A stretch of DNA of 64,000 nt from assembly GCA_009760885.1 (NCBI GenBank), contig CM019693.1, positions 48,891,269 through 48,955,268 of the forward strand, given 5' to 3'. Position numbers and translations under genes: made by a program. The notes under the pieces are model-generated. The model was not told where the DNA came from. It searched no databases and worked only from the letters and a program-made list of their open reading frames with translations. Shown here in pieces: positions 11,291 to 23,400 of this stretch (the first letter of the stretch is position 1; each line of letters opens with the position of its first letter). The DNA is from Achatina immaculata. Its lineage: Eukaryota > Mollusca > Gastropoda > Stylommatophora > Achatinidae.

Positions 11291-11417
11291 GAGTTTGGAC
11301 ATTCAGGTCAAGGACTGTGACAGCTGCCTCATTGGCTCCTTTTTTGTTGCCAGGTTTTTCAGCTGCAAAACTTCCTTGTTTCAGGCTGAGAAGTCCTCCT
11401 TACGTGTGCCTGAAAGC

Positions 11418-11478
11418 ATGAACTCTCTAGAGCTGATAGTGTCGAAGCTCAAGAAGCTAGCCCCACTGTCTCTAGCAG
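11418..11478 (+). CDS. NIF3L1: NIF3L1 exon 1 (coding part)
   Basis: Encodes MNSLELIVSKLKKLAPLSLA plus the first base of a glycine codon; donor GTATGT at 11479. The ATG aligns with the internal methionine that precedes the conserved domain in human NIF3L1. Upstream in-frame codons from 11292 may also be exonic. Confidence 0.85.
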
Positions 11479-14400
11479 GTATGTTGGGCACAACAGTTTA
11501 GTAACAATAAATTCATCTTCTCCTTTCTTGTGTCTTATCTTGCTGGGCACATCTTCATTGAACCATTAGTTAAAATGAATGGTCTCAGTCAGAAACTTGG
11601 TTGTTTTTATTATACTTGGTTGTTTATCTTGTACTTGGTTGTTTATATTGTACTTGGTTGTTTATCTTGTACTTGGTTGTTTTTATTGTACTTGGTTGTT
11701 TATCTTGTACTTGGTTGTTTTTATTGTACTTGGTTGTTTTTATTGTACTTGGTTGTTTATCTTGTACTTGGTTGTTTTTATTGTACTTGGTTGTTTATCT
11801 TGTACTTGGTTGTTTTTATTGTACTTGGTTGTTTTTATTGTACTTGGTTGTTTATCTTGTACTTGGTTGTTTTTATTGTACTTGGTTGTTTTTATTGTAC
11901 TTGGTTGTTTATCTTGTACTTGGTTGTTTTTATTGTACTTGGTTGTTTATCTTGTACTTGGTTGTTTTTATTGTACTTGGTTGTTTTTATTGTACTTGGT
12001 TGTTTATCTTGTACTTGGTTGTTTTATTGTACTTGGTTGTTTTTATTGTACTTGGTTGTTTTTATTGTACTTGGTTGTTTATATTGTACTTGGTTGTTTA
12101 TATTGTACTTGGTTGTTTATATTGTACTTGGTTGTTTATATTGTACTTGGTTGTTTATCTTGTAGCTCTTGGCAGTTGATATCTGAGATGAAGATCCTGA
12201 AACACAGACAAGTAGCTGGATGGGGAGTGGGCTATTTTTATTTTACTGGAGCTGATCTAAGAAGCAAGCTTGTCGTGGGTAACTGATCAACTGATTACCT
12301 ACCAGACAAGTAGTGGGAACTGAAAATTGATTATTTTGTTGCCCAGACTGAAGTAGTGGGAACTGATCGACTGATTATCTTATTGTCAAGACTGAAGTAG
12401 TTTGAGCTGATCAGTTGATTATCTGATGTAGTGCTGTTTTCTGGAGCAGCAAGGAAGACAGGATTTAGCCAGTCTCAGTTTGTATATTGTGATACCTGCA
12501 CCATCACTTTAGCAAAGACTACTTTGTTTCTGAGTAAAATGTTAAAATTTTAGTACAGTGTTGACCATTTTTTTTTCAGGTGTGAAAATAATGTTTTTAT
12601 ATGTTATTTGCTGCCAGAAGTGTTTGTATCATTGAAATGAAGTGATGTGATTATTTGCTGCAGGAAATGTATGTATCATTGAAATGAAATGATGTGATTA
12701 TTTGCTGCCAGAAGTGAATGTATCATTGAAATGAAATGATGTGATTATTTGCTGCCAGAAGTGAATGTATCATTGAAATGAAATGATGTGATTATTTGCT
12801 GCAGGAAGCTGGGATAATGTTGGGCTGCTTGTGGAACCCTCACCTCCAAAATACATCAGCAAGGTCATGCTGACCAATGATATGACAACACCAGTGGTAG
12901 AAGAGGCCAAGGACAAGACCGTTGACTTGATTATATCATACCACCCTCCCATATTTACTCCCTTGAAGCGTCTGACACAGAATTCATGGAAGGAAAGGCT
13001 GGTGGTGGAGTGTATGGAAAATAGAATTGCTGTATTTTCACCTCATACATCACACGACGCTATAGAGGGTGGTGTGAATGACTGGCTGCTGTCAGCATTT
13101 GGTAGGTATAGAGTATATTTTGTCTTTGTATAGTTTTATCTTGCCAGTAATATAAATGTGGTGTCTGAGTGGCGAAGTGGTTAGTGCACTGTCTCTCATG
13201 GCGAAGGTCAGTCTTTGAATTCAGCCGGAGGCACCGCAGTCACCCAGCTGTAGAAATGGGGACCTGACTTCTTCTGGAGTTGGGGAAGGAAAGGCAGCCA
13301 GGCGTGATACTGACCATATCACCCTCTAGTGTGCTGGTAGGTCAAGGAAAATACAGGCACTAACACCATATCCCTATGTGCCTCTAAGGCATGAAAGGAT
13401 TACTTTTACCTAATATAAATGTCCAATCACATTTTTCCTTAGTTATAAAGTAAATCAGTTTCCACTCAGTGAAAAAACAAGACAGACAGACAGGTAGTCT
13501 GGCAGGCAAACAGGCACACACACAGGCATGCACATGCACACACACGCACACGCACTTTGCCACATGAGCATGTTTCATTGTTAACTGTGGTTGATTATAC
13601 CGGCCAAATATTGATGGACTCAGCCATGACAGAATCTCTTCAGCAACTTCCAGGTTCAGCAAGAAAATGTGCTTGAAGTCTGTGATAACAAGATTCTAGA
13701 TTTGGATTGTCATGTACTCTGAAAAACCTTAACTGTTGTTAGATCAAGACACATGAAGGAATGAAGATTAATGGGCGACATGAAGGAATGAGGATTACTG
13801 GGCCACGTGAAGGAATGAGGATTACTGGGCCACGTGAAGGAATGAGGATTAATGAGTCATATGAAGGAATGAGGATTAATGAGTCATATGAAGGAATGAG
13901 GATTAATGAATCATATGAAGGAATGAGGATTAATGGGCCAAATGAAGGAATGAGGATTAATGGGCCAAATGAAGGAAAGAAAATGAGCTGCTGACCAGGG
14001 AAATGTTGAAGCCATGAAGGATGATGTGGAGCTTATCTGTTTATGTGCCCCAAACAGTGCAGAGAATATTAGTGGCTACCCTGCAAGACATTACAAGTTT
14101 TATTGGCAGTTTGACTGTATGATGAATAAAGTCCAAGAACATGAGTGGATGGGGTGTAACAAACCAGAAGCTGTGTGGGGAATATCTGGCGGCTCATCCC
14201 TAGAAAGTTGAATCAGTATGAAATCAAGATTCTAAAATTTCACTTAATTTGTTTATCCCAAGAAAGTTGAATTCATCATCATCAGGTGCCGTGCCGACTG
14301 GGGTTGGCTATTATGCTTCTCCAGAGTACACGAACCTTCATGCAGGCCATCAGTTCAGTTGGTGATCTCCTCTCACACCATCCCGTCAGACTGTCCAGTA

Positions 14401-17400
14401 TCATTTCTCTTGGTCTTCCTCTTGATCTTCTTCCTTCTATTTTTCCTGTTGTTACAATATTTTCAATGCCCCCTCTTCTCATTGCATGTCCTATGAAAGT
14501 ACATTGTCTCTCTCTTATTTTTTTGACAAGGTTTTTTGTCTCTCCAGGTCTTCTCATACATTCTTCATTAGTTATTTTTGCTGTCCAGGGGATTCGCAAC
14601 ATTCTTCTAATAAACCACATTTCTGCTGCTTCCAATGATTTTTGTGCAGACTTGCCTATTGTCCATGATTCACTTCCATATAACAAGATAGGTTCAGTAT
14701 ATCATTTTAGGACTCGTTTTCTAACATTCATTGATAAAGATGTGTTGGATAATATGTTTCTCATTCTCTGATAAGCAGTCTTTGCTTGGCCTATTCTGTT
14801 CCTAATTTCTGTTCTGCATTCCCCATCTGAAGTTATTACTGCTCAAAGGTATTTGAATTTCTGCACCTGCTTTAGTATAGTTCCATTTAATTATATACTG
14901 CATGTTGGTGGATTCTGTTTCTTAGATATAACCATAGTCTCTGTCTTTTTGATGTTTAAAGTAAGGCCTTTCTGTTCACTTTCTTTGGCGACTTTATCCA
15001 AGAGATTTTGCAGGTCTTGTTGGTTCTTAGCTATCAGTACTGTGTTGTCAGCATACTGAAGGTTGTTAATATTGTATCCTCCAATTTTTATGCCTGGTTC
15101 TGTGATTAGTTGAATTAATTTAATTTGTTTATCCCAATTAAAGTTGAATCAGTCTGAAATAAAGATTCTAATATTTCACTTAACTCTTCCCGAGCGGGCG
15201 GGAAAACGCAGACATACCGTAGGGTGTGGAGCAAAATGCGCGGGTGTTTAGAAGATTGAAGGGTATAGTTGAAAAAGTGAATTTAAAATATTATTTCCAT
15301 GTTTAAAAAATACTAAATATACATTTAAAAAAAGGTAAATGAATAAAGGTTCCAGAAATGTCTAGTTTTTTTAGGAAAAAATAACTGTTGAGAAAATAAG
15401 ACAAAATATTTAGCCCTCCTCCCCCCCAAAAAAATCTCTAAAACACTAAACTAATGGTTGTCTACTTATCAAGAGCTGTAAATATCCACTTGTTACACAC
15501 AATTTGAAGATAAAATGAATTCCATCCAAGAAATATCACTTTTTACACAAATTGAAAAAAAAAATCAGAAGCAGAACAATGAAACTAGCAAGAAAAGATA
15601 AAAGAAGAAGAACAATGGTTATATTCAGTTTGAGAAAAATCTTCTTGAAGATTGGGGTGGTCCTGAAAAGGACCTGGTTATGGTGCAGAGTAATCTCCAT
15701 GCTAATCTCCATGCAGTACTGACACGTTTCCTACCAAATATTGTCGCAAACATTTCTCTACAAGCTATTGTACTTTGTCTAACAGGTCTAGAGCTACGGG
15801 AGGTACATTCAGTAAAATCTGCCATGTCGAAAGGCATGTACAAAGTTCAATATACTTTGAAAATTTGCAAAAAAATTGAACAGAAAGTTTCCCAATATGG
15901 TCTCTTAGCGCCCACGCTGGATAAACAGGAAGAAGGTTATTTCTGACATGCGCAGTTAACATTCAAAGTAAAAGGTGGATTAGAGTGATTTCGAGAATTA
16001 AAGATATCAGGATCCTTACCATACGGCCGCAACGGGAAACCGGACATGTCAGGATCGTGACCGTCAGCTTGAGAAGAGTTAATTTGTTTATCCCAAGAAA
16101 GTTGAATCAGTCTGAAATAAAAATTCTAAATTTTACCTAATTTGTTTATCCCAAGAATGAGCATGTAAAATAAAGATTTGAACGTGTGATTTCATTCTTT
16201 CATTTATTATGTGCTATTCCAGGTAACATTGAAGATCATGTTCACCGTCTTGCGTGATCCTTGGTATTTCCTGTCAGTTTAAGTGCTTGTCTTTTTTCAT
16301 GACACATGGTCAGTCTGCTGAGATATATTTCTGTTGGCTTCCCTCTCCTTCTTTTTCGCATGAATTTTCCAGTCGTTACCAAGTTCGTAACTTCTCTGTT
16401 CTCATATCATGTCCAAGAAACTTTGGCTGTCTTCTTCTTATAGTTTAGCTGGTTTCATGGTCCTGAAACTTAGGACCTTTTCATTTGCTGTTCTGGTTGT
16501 TCAAGGTATTTGTTACATCCCAAAACTACATCCTCATCCTCCTCTGCTGCTTCTGGTTGGGACAGTATACTGTCACAAGAGAAAGCTACCTGTTTCTAAG
16601 TTTAGCTCAGCACTCAGACTGTGAAGTTATAGCTTAATGTAAAGTTTGGGCATTCATATTCCTGTTGTGCTGTTGTCAAGTGTCCCCTCCTTTCTTTTGT
16701 CATATGAAAAAAAAAACAGTTTTTGTCTGTAGCACTAGGAGCAAGAAGCTGGTGTCTTTTTAATAGATCCAGTCTAGTAATTAAAGCAAACCACAGTCAA
16801 CTTTCCAAGTCTGTGGTACAAGTTGATGGCACCAAGTGTGAAGAGATTCAAGTTCAAGTCTATGGTACAAGTTGATGGTACCAAATGTGAAAGGATTCAA
16901 GTTCATATTTGCAGAAAAGATACATCAGCAACATTAAACTGTCATGTTTTTACATTTTTGGAGGGGACCAACATTTTATGACCTTTCTTTCTAGAGAGCA
17001 TCTATTACTTTTCGGATTATAAAGTTGTGAGCCACCATGACAAATATGACTTCACCTAATTTATGTTTCTTTCCTAGATGTGAAGAAAACTTCAGTCTCT
17101 CCTGTTGAACTGACTCAACAGTTTCCAGAAGGCAATACTCATGTTTTAGAAATTGACCTTGACCCAGCAAGGCTGAAGGAAGTGCGAGATCAAAGCCTCG
17201 TGTCTTGTCTTCCCGCAGAATCTCGGCTGAGGAAGAATAAGGAAGTGTTTACCATGCACCCAGTAAGATCCAGCTCGTAAGTTCAAGTTACTATAGCTTG
17301 CCTTTTCTCTAGTTATGGGAAATTTTTCTTCCTGTTATTACAGTATGCATTCTCACCTACTTGTCTGCCATCATTGTGGGCATAGCTCAGTGGATGTGAG

Positions 17401-20400
17401 ACTGAGTTTTATGTGAATGTTACACATAAAATATTGACTTTGATCTGTGTGTCACTTTGCAGGCAGATATTTTGTGTTTTCAGAGGCAGTTTCCTTCCCT
17501 AATTCTAGAGTCAGGTAGCTCTTTTTGTGCTGGCTGGAGTATGTCAGTAGGTATTCACATCATACTCTCTTTACCTTTATGAAGCAGTTCACAAGAAAAT
17601 ATACTTCCCTAGGAGTGGCTCATGGTGTAATGGTATGATCTGAGTTCAGATATTTATATACCACTACATATGATTCCCTTATAATAAATTATCTGTGCGA
17701 ATGGTTTCCAGTCTTTTGTCAGTGATCATTCCTTGTGACCCCCAGCCACTCACATACATATACACACACACACACACACTTTTGATGTTGGCACTGAGAT
17801 TAAAACTCTCTACACTTTTGTAGTATTTTGACATGTTGTAGACTTTCTTCATGACCCCCACGTGACCCCCCACAGATCCACAGAGGGAAGAGACAGAGAA
17901 ACTTTGTGATCTTTGCCAACCTTTCATGGGGAGGGGGTATGTGACAATTAACAAGAAAGAAAGTCTGTGGAGCTCAGACTGAAGACTGATGATCCTACAA
18001 ATGCCATAAAATGATTTGTCTGAATCTAGTAACCTGCTTCAGACAGCTTCATTTTCTTGTTTGACATTTTGTGTGTAAATGAAAACTACAAGTTGTGTTC
18101 TGTGAATAAAACTTACTGTTAGATTTTTGCCACATGTTGAAATCCAGTGAGTGTGGTAGAAGTGAGAGAAATGTCAGTGCTACTTGTCAGCTGGTGGAGC
18201 AGTATATGTATATGGTTTACAGAATTAAACATGAAACAAATATTAAGTAGTTTATTATTTCTTCTGTGTGAATGGCACTTTTAAAACATGAACATTCAAT
18301 GCAGGAAAAGAGTGACACAGGATTGTAATGCTGGAGCTGACAGTTATAAGAAACTTTTACTTGAGGTAGAAAAATGTTAACCCAGATATCAGCATGAAGT
18401 TAGCACACAGGTGTTCTTGGAATCGTGGGTAATGTGCATCATTCCATCACGTCAGGTCAACAGGCAATGAGCAGCTGCGGCTACGAGTGGAGTGTCAGGA
18501 GGCAGAAGTCATATGCCTGGTGAAGGGCCTGATCTCGTCTGGATGTCAAGAGAAGTACAGTGTTACCCCTCTCTCCAAGGTTTGTTCACATTCCTTACAG
18601 AATTTCTGCTGTTAATTTTATTCACTTTTGAGTTCAAAAGTTCGTTGATGTAGCTGAAAGGTGAATATATGAAGGGAAGTCACTAAGTAACTCGGAAATT
18701 GAAATATTTTATCAGTGGCAGTTATCAGCTAGTATTTAAATATATCCTTAGATAGTACCATCATCCAGCTTTATAATAGTTGTATGTTGGGGGTGCTGGG
18801 AGTTACGTGTGCATGTGCAAAGCAATAACAAAATGGTTACCCAACTGTTAGTGTGTACTGAAGAAGAACAGAGAAGTGTAGTGCAATTTTTGTGGGCTAA
18901 AGGACATTCATAAGGAAATGATTATAGTTTATGCTGAAAAGTGTTTATCACGTAAAGTGGTCTATAACTAGGTAAAAGAATTTTCTCAGGGACGCGCTGA
19001 AATTGTTGACAAAGTCCAACTTGGCCATCCTGTTCGGATTGCAACAGAAGCAACTGTGCAACATGTGAATGAGATTATCAGAGCTGATAGACGAGTAATG
19101 ATAGACAGTGTAGCAAGTTCACATGGCTTAGCCTACAGAATTATGCATGAGCAATTGAATTTTCAGAAAGAAAATTAGCCAGTTGGGTTGGGAAGTTCTT
19201 GAACATCCACCCTATAGTCCTCACTTAGCTTCAAGTGATTTTCATCTGTTTGGTCCACTGAAAAACCACCTTGGCGGGAGAAGATTCTCGAGTGATGAAG
19301 AGGTGGAAACAGAAGTAAAAAAATCGGACTCCTGATTTTTACATCATGAGTCATGATTACACGATGGGACAAATGTATCAATGTTGGTGCCAATTACGTT
19401 GAGAAATAGGGGAATAATGTAGGTTCAAAAATTAAAAGTTTTCAAATTACTGTCTTATTTAGTTTTTTGGTAACAGACATTTACGAGTTACTTAGTGACT
19501 TCCCTTCGTATTTAACTTCTGTGAAAATCCTATTTTCCTCCACATGTACTGTATACAGAGTAATCAGTACTTCTTGCCATACAGTTAGACTGCCTTATCA
19601 GGTACCCCTTGTTCTTCTGTGTCAACTGGAGGATAGCAGTTCTCCATCCCAATACCAGTAGCCCACTAATGCCTGACTAGAGGATAACATGACCCAATCC
19701 CAGGACTTGTAGATAGTTTTCTAATGCCTGACTAGAAGATAACATGACCCAATCCCAGGACTTGTAGATAGTTTTCTAATGCCTGACTAGAAGATAACAT
19801 GACCCAATCCCAGGACTTGTAGATAGTTTTCTAATGCCTGACTAGAGATAACATGACCCAATCCCAGGACTTGTAGATAGTTTTCTCATGCCTGACTAGA
19901 TGATAACATGACCCAATCCCAGGACTTGTAGATAGTTTTCTAATGCCTGACTAGATGATAACATGACCCAATCCCAGGACTTGTAGATAGTTTTCTAATG
20001 GCTGACTAGAGGATAACATGACCCAATCCCAGGACTTGTAGATAGTTTTCTAATGCCTGATTAGAGGATAGCATGATCCAAATCCCAGGACTTGTAAATG
20101 ATAAGACAGTTTTATAATGCCTGATTAGAGAATAACATGACCCAATCTCAGGACTTGTAGATAGTTTTCTAATGCCTGACTAGAAAATAACATGACCCAA
20201 TCTCAGGACTTGTAGATAGTTTTCTAATGCCTGACTAGAGGATAACATGACCCAGTCCTTGGACTTGTAGATGACAAGATAGTTTGCTAATGCCTGATTC
20301 CCCTGTTCCACCATCAGAAGAGTGTTACACTGTGTGAGGAAATGTTTAATGTGTGTTTCAGTAATTGTTTACATGTGAGCTGGTGTTTTATCTGTTTGAA

Positions 20401-23400
20401 ACCATGAACTGACAAGCGTTTGAGGTAAGTGAAGGTGATTGGGTTTAAAGGGAAGGCAGACCAGTACCCTGCTCAGCCTATTCCTAGTTACGCTGTAACA
20501 GATCAAGCACTGGCTGAAGATGGGTTTGATGTGGCTTCCAGGGTGGTGGATTCTACTGAGAAGTGAGGTTGTTAGATCCAGATTGGGTCCTGGTGAAAGC
20601 CATTATAGTGGACATGTCATATGACATGATACCTATGCTTTGACTTGTCTTATGACATGATACCTATGCTTTGACTTGTCATATTACATGCTACCCATGC
20701 TTTGACTTGTCATATGACATGATACCTGTACTTTGACTTGTCATATTACATGATACCCATGCTTTGACTTGTCATATGACATGATACCTTTGCTTTGACT
20801 TCTTTATTTTGTGTCATATACACGGAACTACAGTTTGCAGCTTTGGGGAGGATAGAAAATGATGATTCGTTTGTTCAGTAGTGTCAGCTGTGGTTCTTCT
20901 CACTTTCTCAGCCCAGAGAAAGCTGGTTTCTGTTTTGGGTCCTTTTTTATTGTTTTCATCTCTAAACTTTCTCTCCGTCTCTTGCCTTGACCTTGTATTT
21001 CCTGTACATCATTTGATGTTGTCTGCTCGTCTGATCTTCTACCACTTTCTTGTGCTGTGCCATAAACATCTCCCTCACAATGTTTTGTCACAGAAACTCT
21101 AGTTTGTCTGATTCTTGCACTCAACATCTCTTTTGTTTTGTTTGTTTAGCTTTTATTAGTGTACAAATTCTATTTGACCTTTTGTCTCCTTGAAAACTGC
21201 TCATTTTTCATTTCGTGACTTTTTCTTTTATAACCAGGTGCCTACGTTAGGTATGGGTAGGAAAGCAGAGTTGATAGCTCCTGTTACCATGGAAACTGCC
21301 ATATCAAAGGTCAAAAGTCATTTGTCATTAACTCATGTCAGTGTTGCCACTGCTATAGGTAAGTCTGGATTTTTCTGCAAGAACTTACTGCCCAACATAG
21401 GATATTTGTTTGTTTGAAAACTTAGAAAAAAGATAAACAATTTATTTAACAAAACAGTTTATTTAACACACCTCCATATACATGACTAGAGGCAGCAGAG
21501 ATGTGGTTTCTTAAAAGAATGTTAGGAATAGCATGGATAGTTAAGATTACTCATGACAAACATCCATCAACAAATACTGAAATAAAGAGTATAAGAAATA
21601 TCCAGAAGAAGACAAGTGCTATTTATTTGGCACATAATAAAACAGAGATGACTTGAAAACACTGTCAAAGATAAGTGAGGCAGGCGACAGGCTGCAGGGC
21701 AGATTATAGGCAGTCTGATTCTGTGTTAAGATAGAGAGTCAGCAGATAGAAAATACCAGAGACAGTGGTCTGTGAGAGTCAGCAGATGGAAAATATCAGA
21801 GACAGAGATCTATGAGAGTCAGCAGATAGAAAATACCAGAGACAGAGATCTGTGAGAGTCAGCAGATAGAAAATACCAGAGACATATCTGTGAAGTAAAT
21901 GAACATACTCACTTTTCAAGCTGGATAGTTAGTAATGGTTGAGAGCTCCATAACAGTTGTCAGAGTAAGTGCCAGGCTTCTCAGAATAAACAGTCCATTC
22001 TCACTCTCATTTTTATTTATTTATAACACAGAATTTTAGTTAGCCCTTTCATCTCTTTAGTTAGAAGGAGAACATGATAAAGACATAAGAAGCAGTAAAC
22101 ACCAGCTCATGGCCACTGCCAGCGCTGAACATAAATGAACAATTCATTTTATGCCTCAGAATAAGATCCAGCCAACCATGAAGCCACATGATTACGCTGA
22201 TTGTTGTTTGCAAAATTCTCCCCTTAACGTATGCCCAGGCACATACAAATTTGAAGCATATCCTCCAAAACTGCACCAACAGTGAAATGTATAAACCAAG
22301 AAAAAGAGTAGGAACAGCTTTATTGCTTAACAAGTACACAGTTATTGCATTTCGGCATGAGCCTTAATCATACAAAAACACACAGGATGAAGAAGAAAAG
22401 AGGAGATAAAATATAAATTCACATGAATGCTATGTTACAAAAAAAATTTAAAAATAATAACAATAAAATTAAATCAGATGAATAGAGCACTTAGCTGTAA
22501 CTTGTAAGAAGCTATGGCTTGTCCGATGCTGTGTGTCAGAAATGCACATGGTGGAGTGTAAAGAGTACTTAAATAGAGACCTGGGATGTGTGACAGGTGT
22601 GTCGTAACTGAGGGTGGTGAATAGGGAAACTGTGGAGGAGAGAGAGAGTTATACAAAAGTGGTCTAGCCGGGAGAAGGTGAAATGTGTAATTATAATTGG
22701 GTAGAGGATTTTGTAATGTGATGCTGTAAAGAGGTTCTAAGCTATGTATAACAAGTGAGAAGGGAGTGGAACTTAGTGAGGAGGGATTATGATTGTGGAA
22801 GAGGAGAATGTTAGGTGTAGCTGAATAATGAATTTAAACCATGTGATTACAGAGTCCCATATTCCTGAATGTAGCAGTTCTCAAGCATGTCAAGATGACA
22901 TAAGCCGCCTAGCGCTTGAGAACCACTACATTCAGGAATATGGGACATTGGAACCACATGGTTTGAACTTGTTATTCAACTACACTTAACATTTTCCTCT
23001 TCCACAATCATAATCCCTCCCCACTAAGTTCCACTCCCTTCTCACTTGTTACACATAGCTTAGAACCTCTTTACAGCATCACATTACAACCCCTCTACCC
23101 CTACTGTAATCACATATTTCACCTTCTCCCGGCTAGATTACCACTGTATAACTCTCTCTCCCCTGCATGGTTTCCCCAACCACCACCCTCAGTTACGACC
23201 CACCTATCATACATCCCAAGTCTCCATTTAAATACACTCTACACTCCACCATGCGCATTTCTGACACACAGCATCAGACAAGCCATAGCTTCTTACAAGT
23301 TACAGCTAAGTGCTCTATTCATTTGATTTAATTTTATTATTATTATTATTATTTTACATAGCACTCATGTGAATTTATACTTTATCTCCTCTCTCTGTTT

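Larger units (their letters stand above)
14205..16165 (+). repeat. ~59-bp direct repeats interrupted by a LINE and a piggyBac element
   Basis: Four partial copies of a unit of about 59 bp built from GTTGAATCAGTCTGAAATAA, ATTTCACTTAATTTG and TTTATCCCAAGAAA. Copies start near 14209, 15144 and 16100. The LINE at 14274-15107 and the element at 15180-16082 are both inserted in the array, so intact units document the empty sites. Confidence 0.8.

Noticed and set aside
11295..11417. Frame upstream of the NIF3L1 ATG as an N-terminal extension starting at 11295
   Set aside because: The codon at 11295 is TTG, not ATG. The stretch may still be exonic from an acceptor near 11291, but a start there cannot be supported.
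11530..12286. Three overlapping + frames of 192-235 codons encoding LVVFIVLGC-type repeats
   Set aside because: They are produced by a 19-bp unit without stops in any frame; the repeat lies in an intron of NIF3L1 and shows no codon structure.
13480..13560. Possible CRISPR-like short repeats (ACACACAC, GCAGGC)
   Set aside because: Simple CA-rich microsatellite in an animal intron; none of the arrays in the window has unique spacers.
17263..17268. Donor GTAAGA as the end of NIF3L1 exon 3
   Set aside because: It would put exon 4 in the wrong frame; the GTAAGT at 17277 keeps STGNEQLRL in phase and is the stronger donor.
17375..17420. tRNA A-box-like sequence (ATAGCTCAGTGGATG)
   Set aside because: No matching B box at the right spacing and no acceptor stem, so not called as tRNA or SINE.
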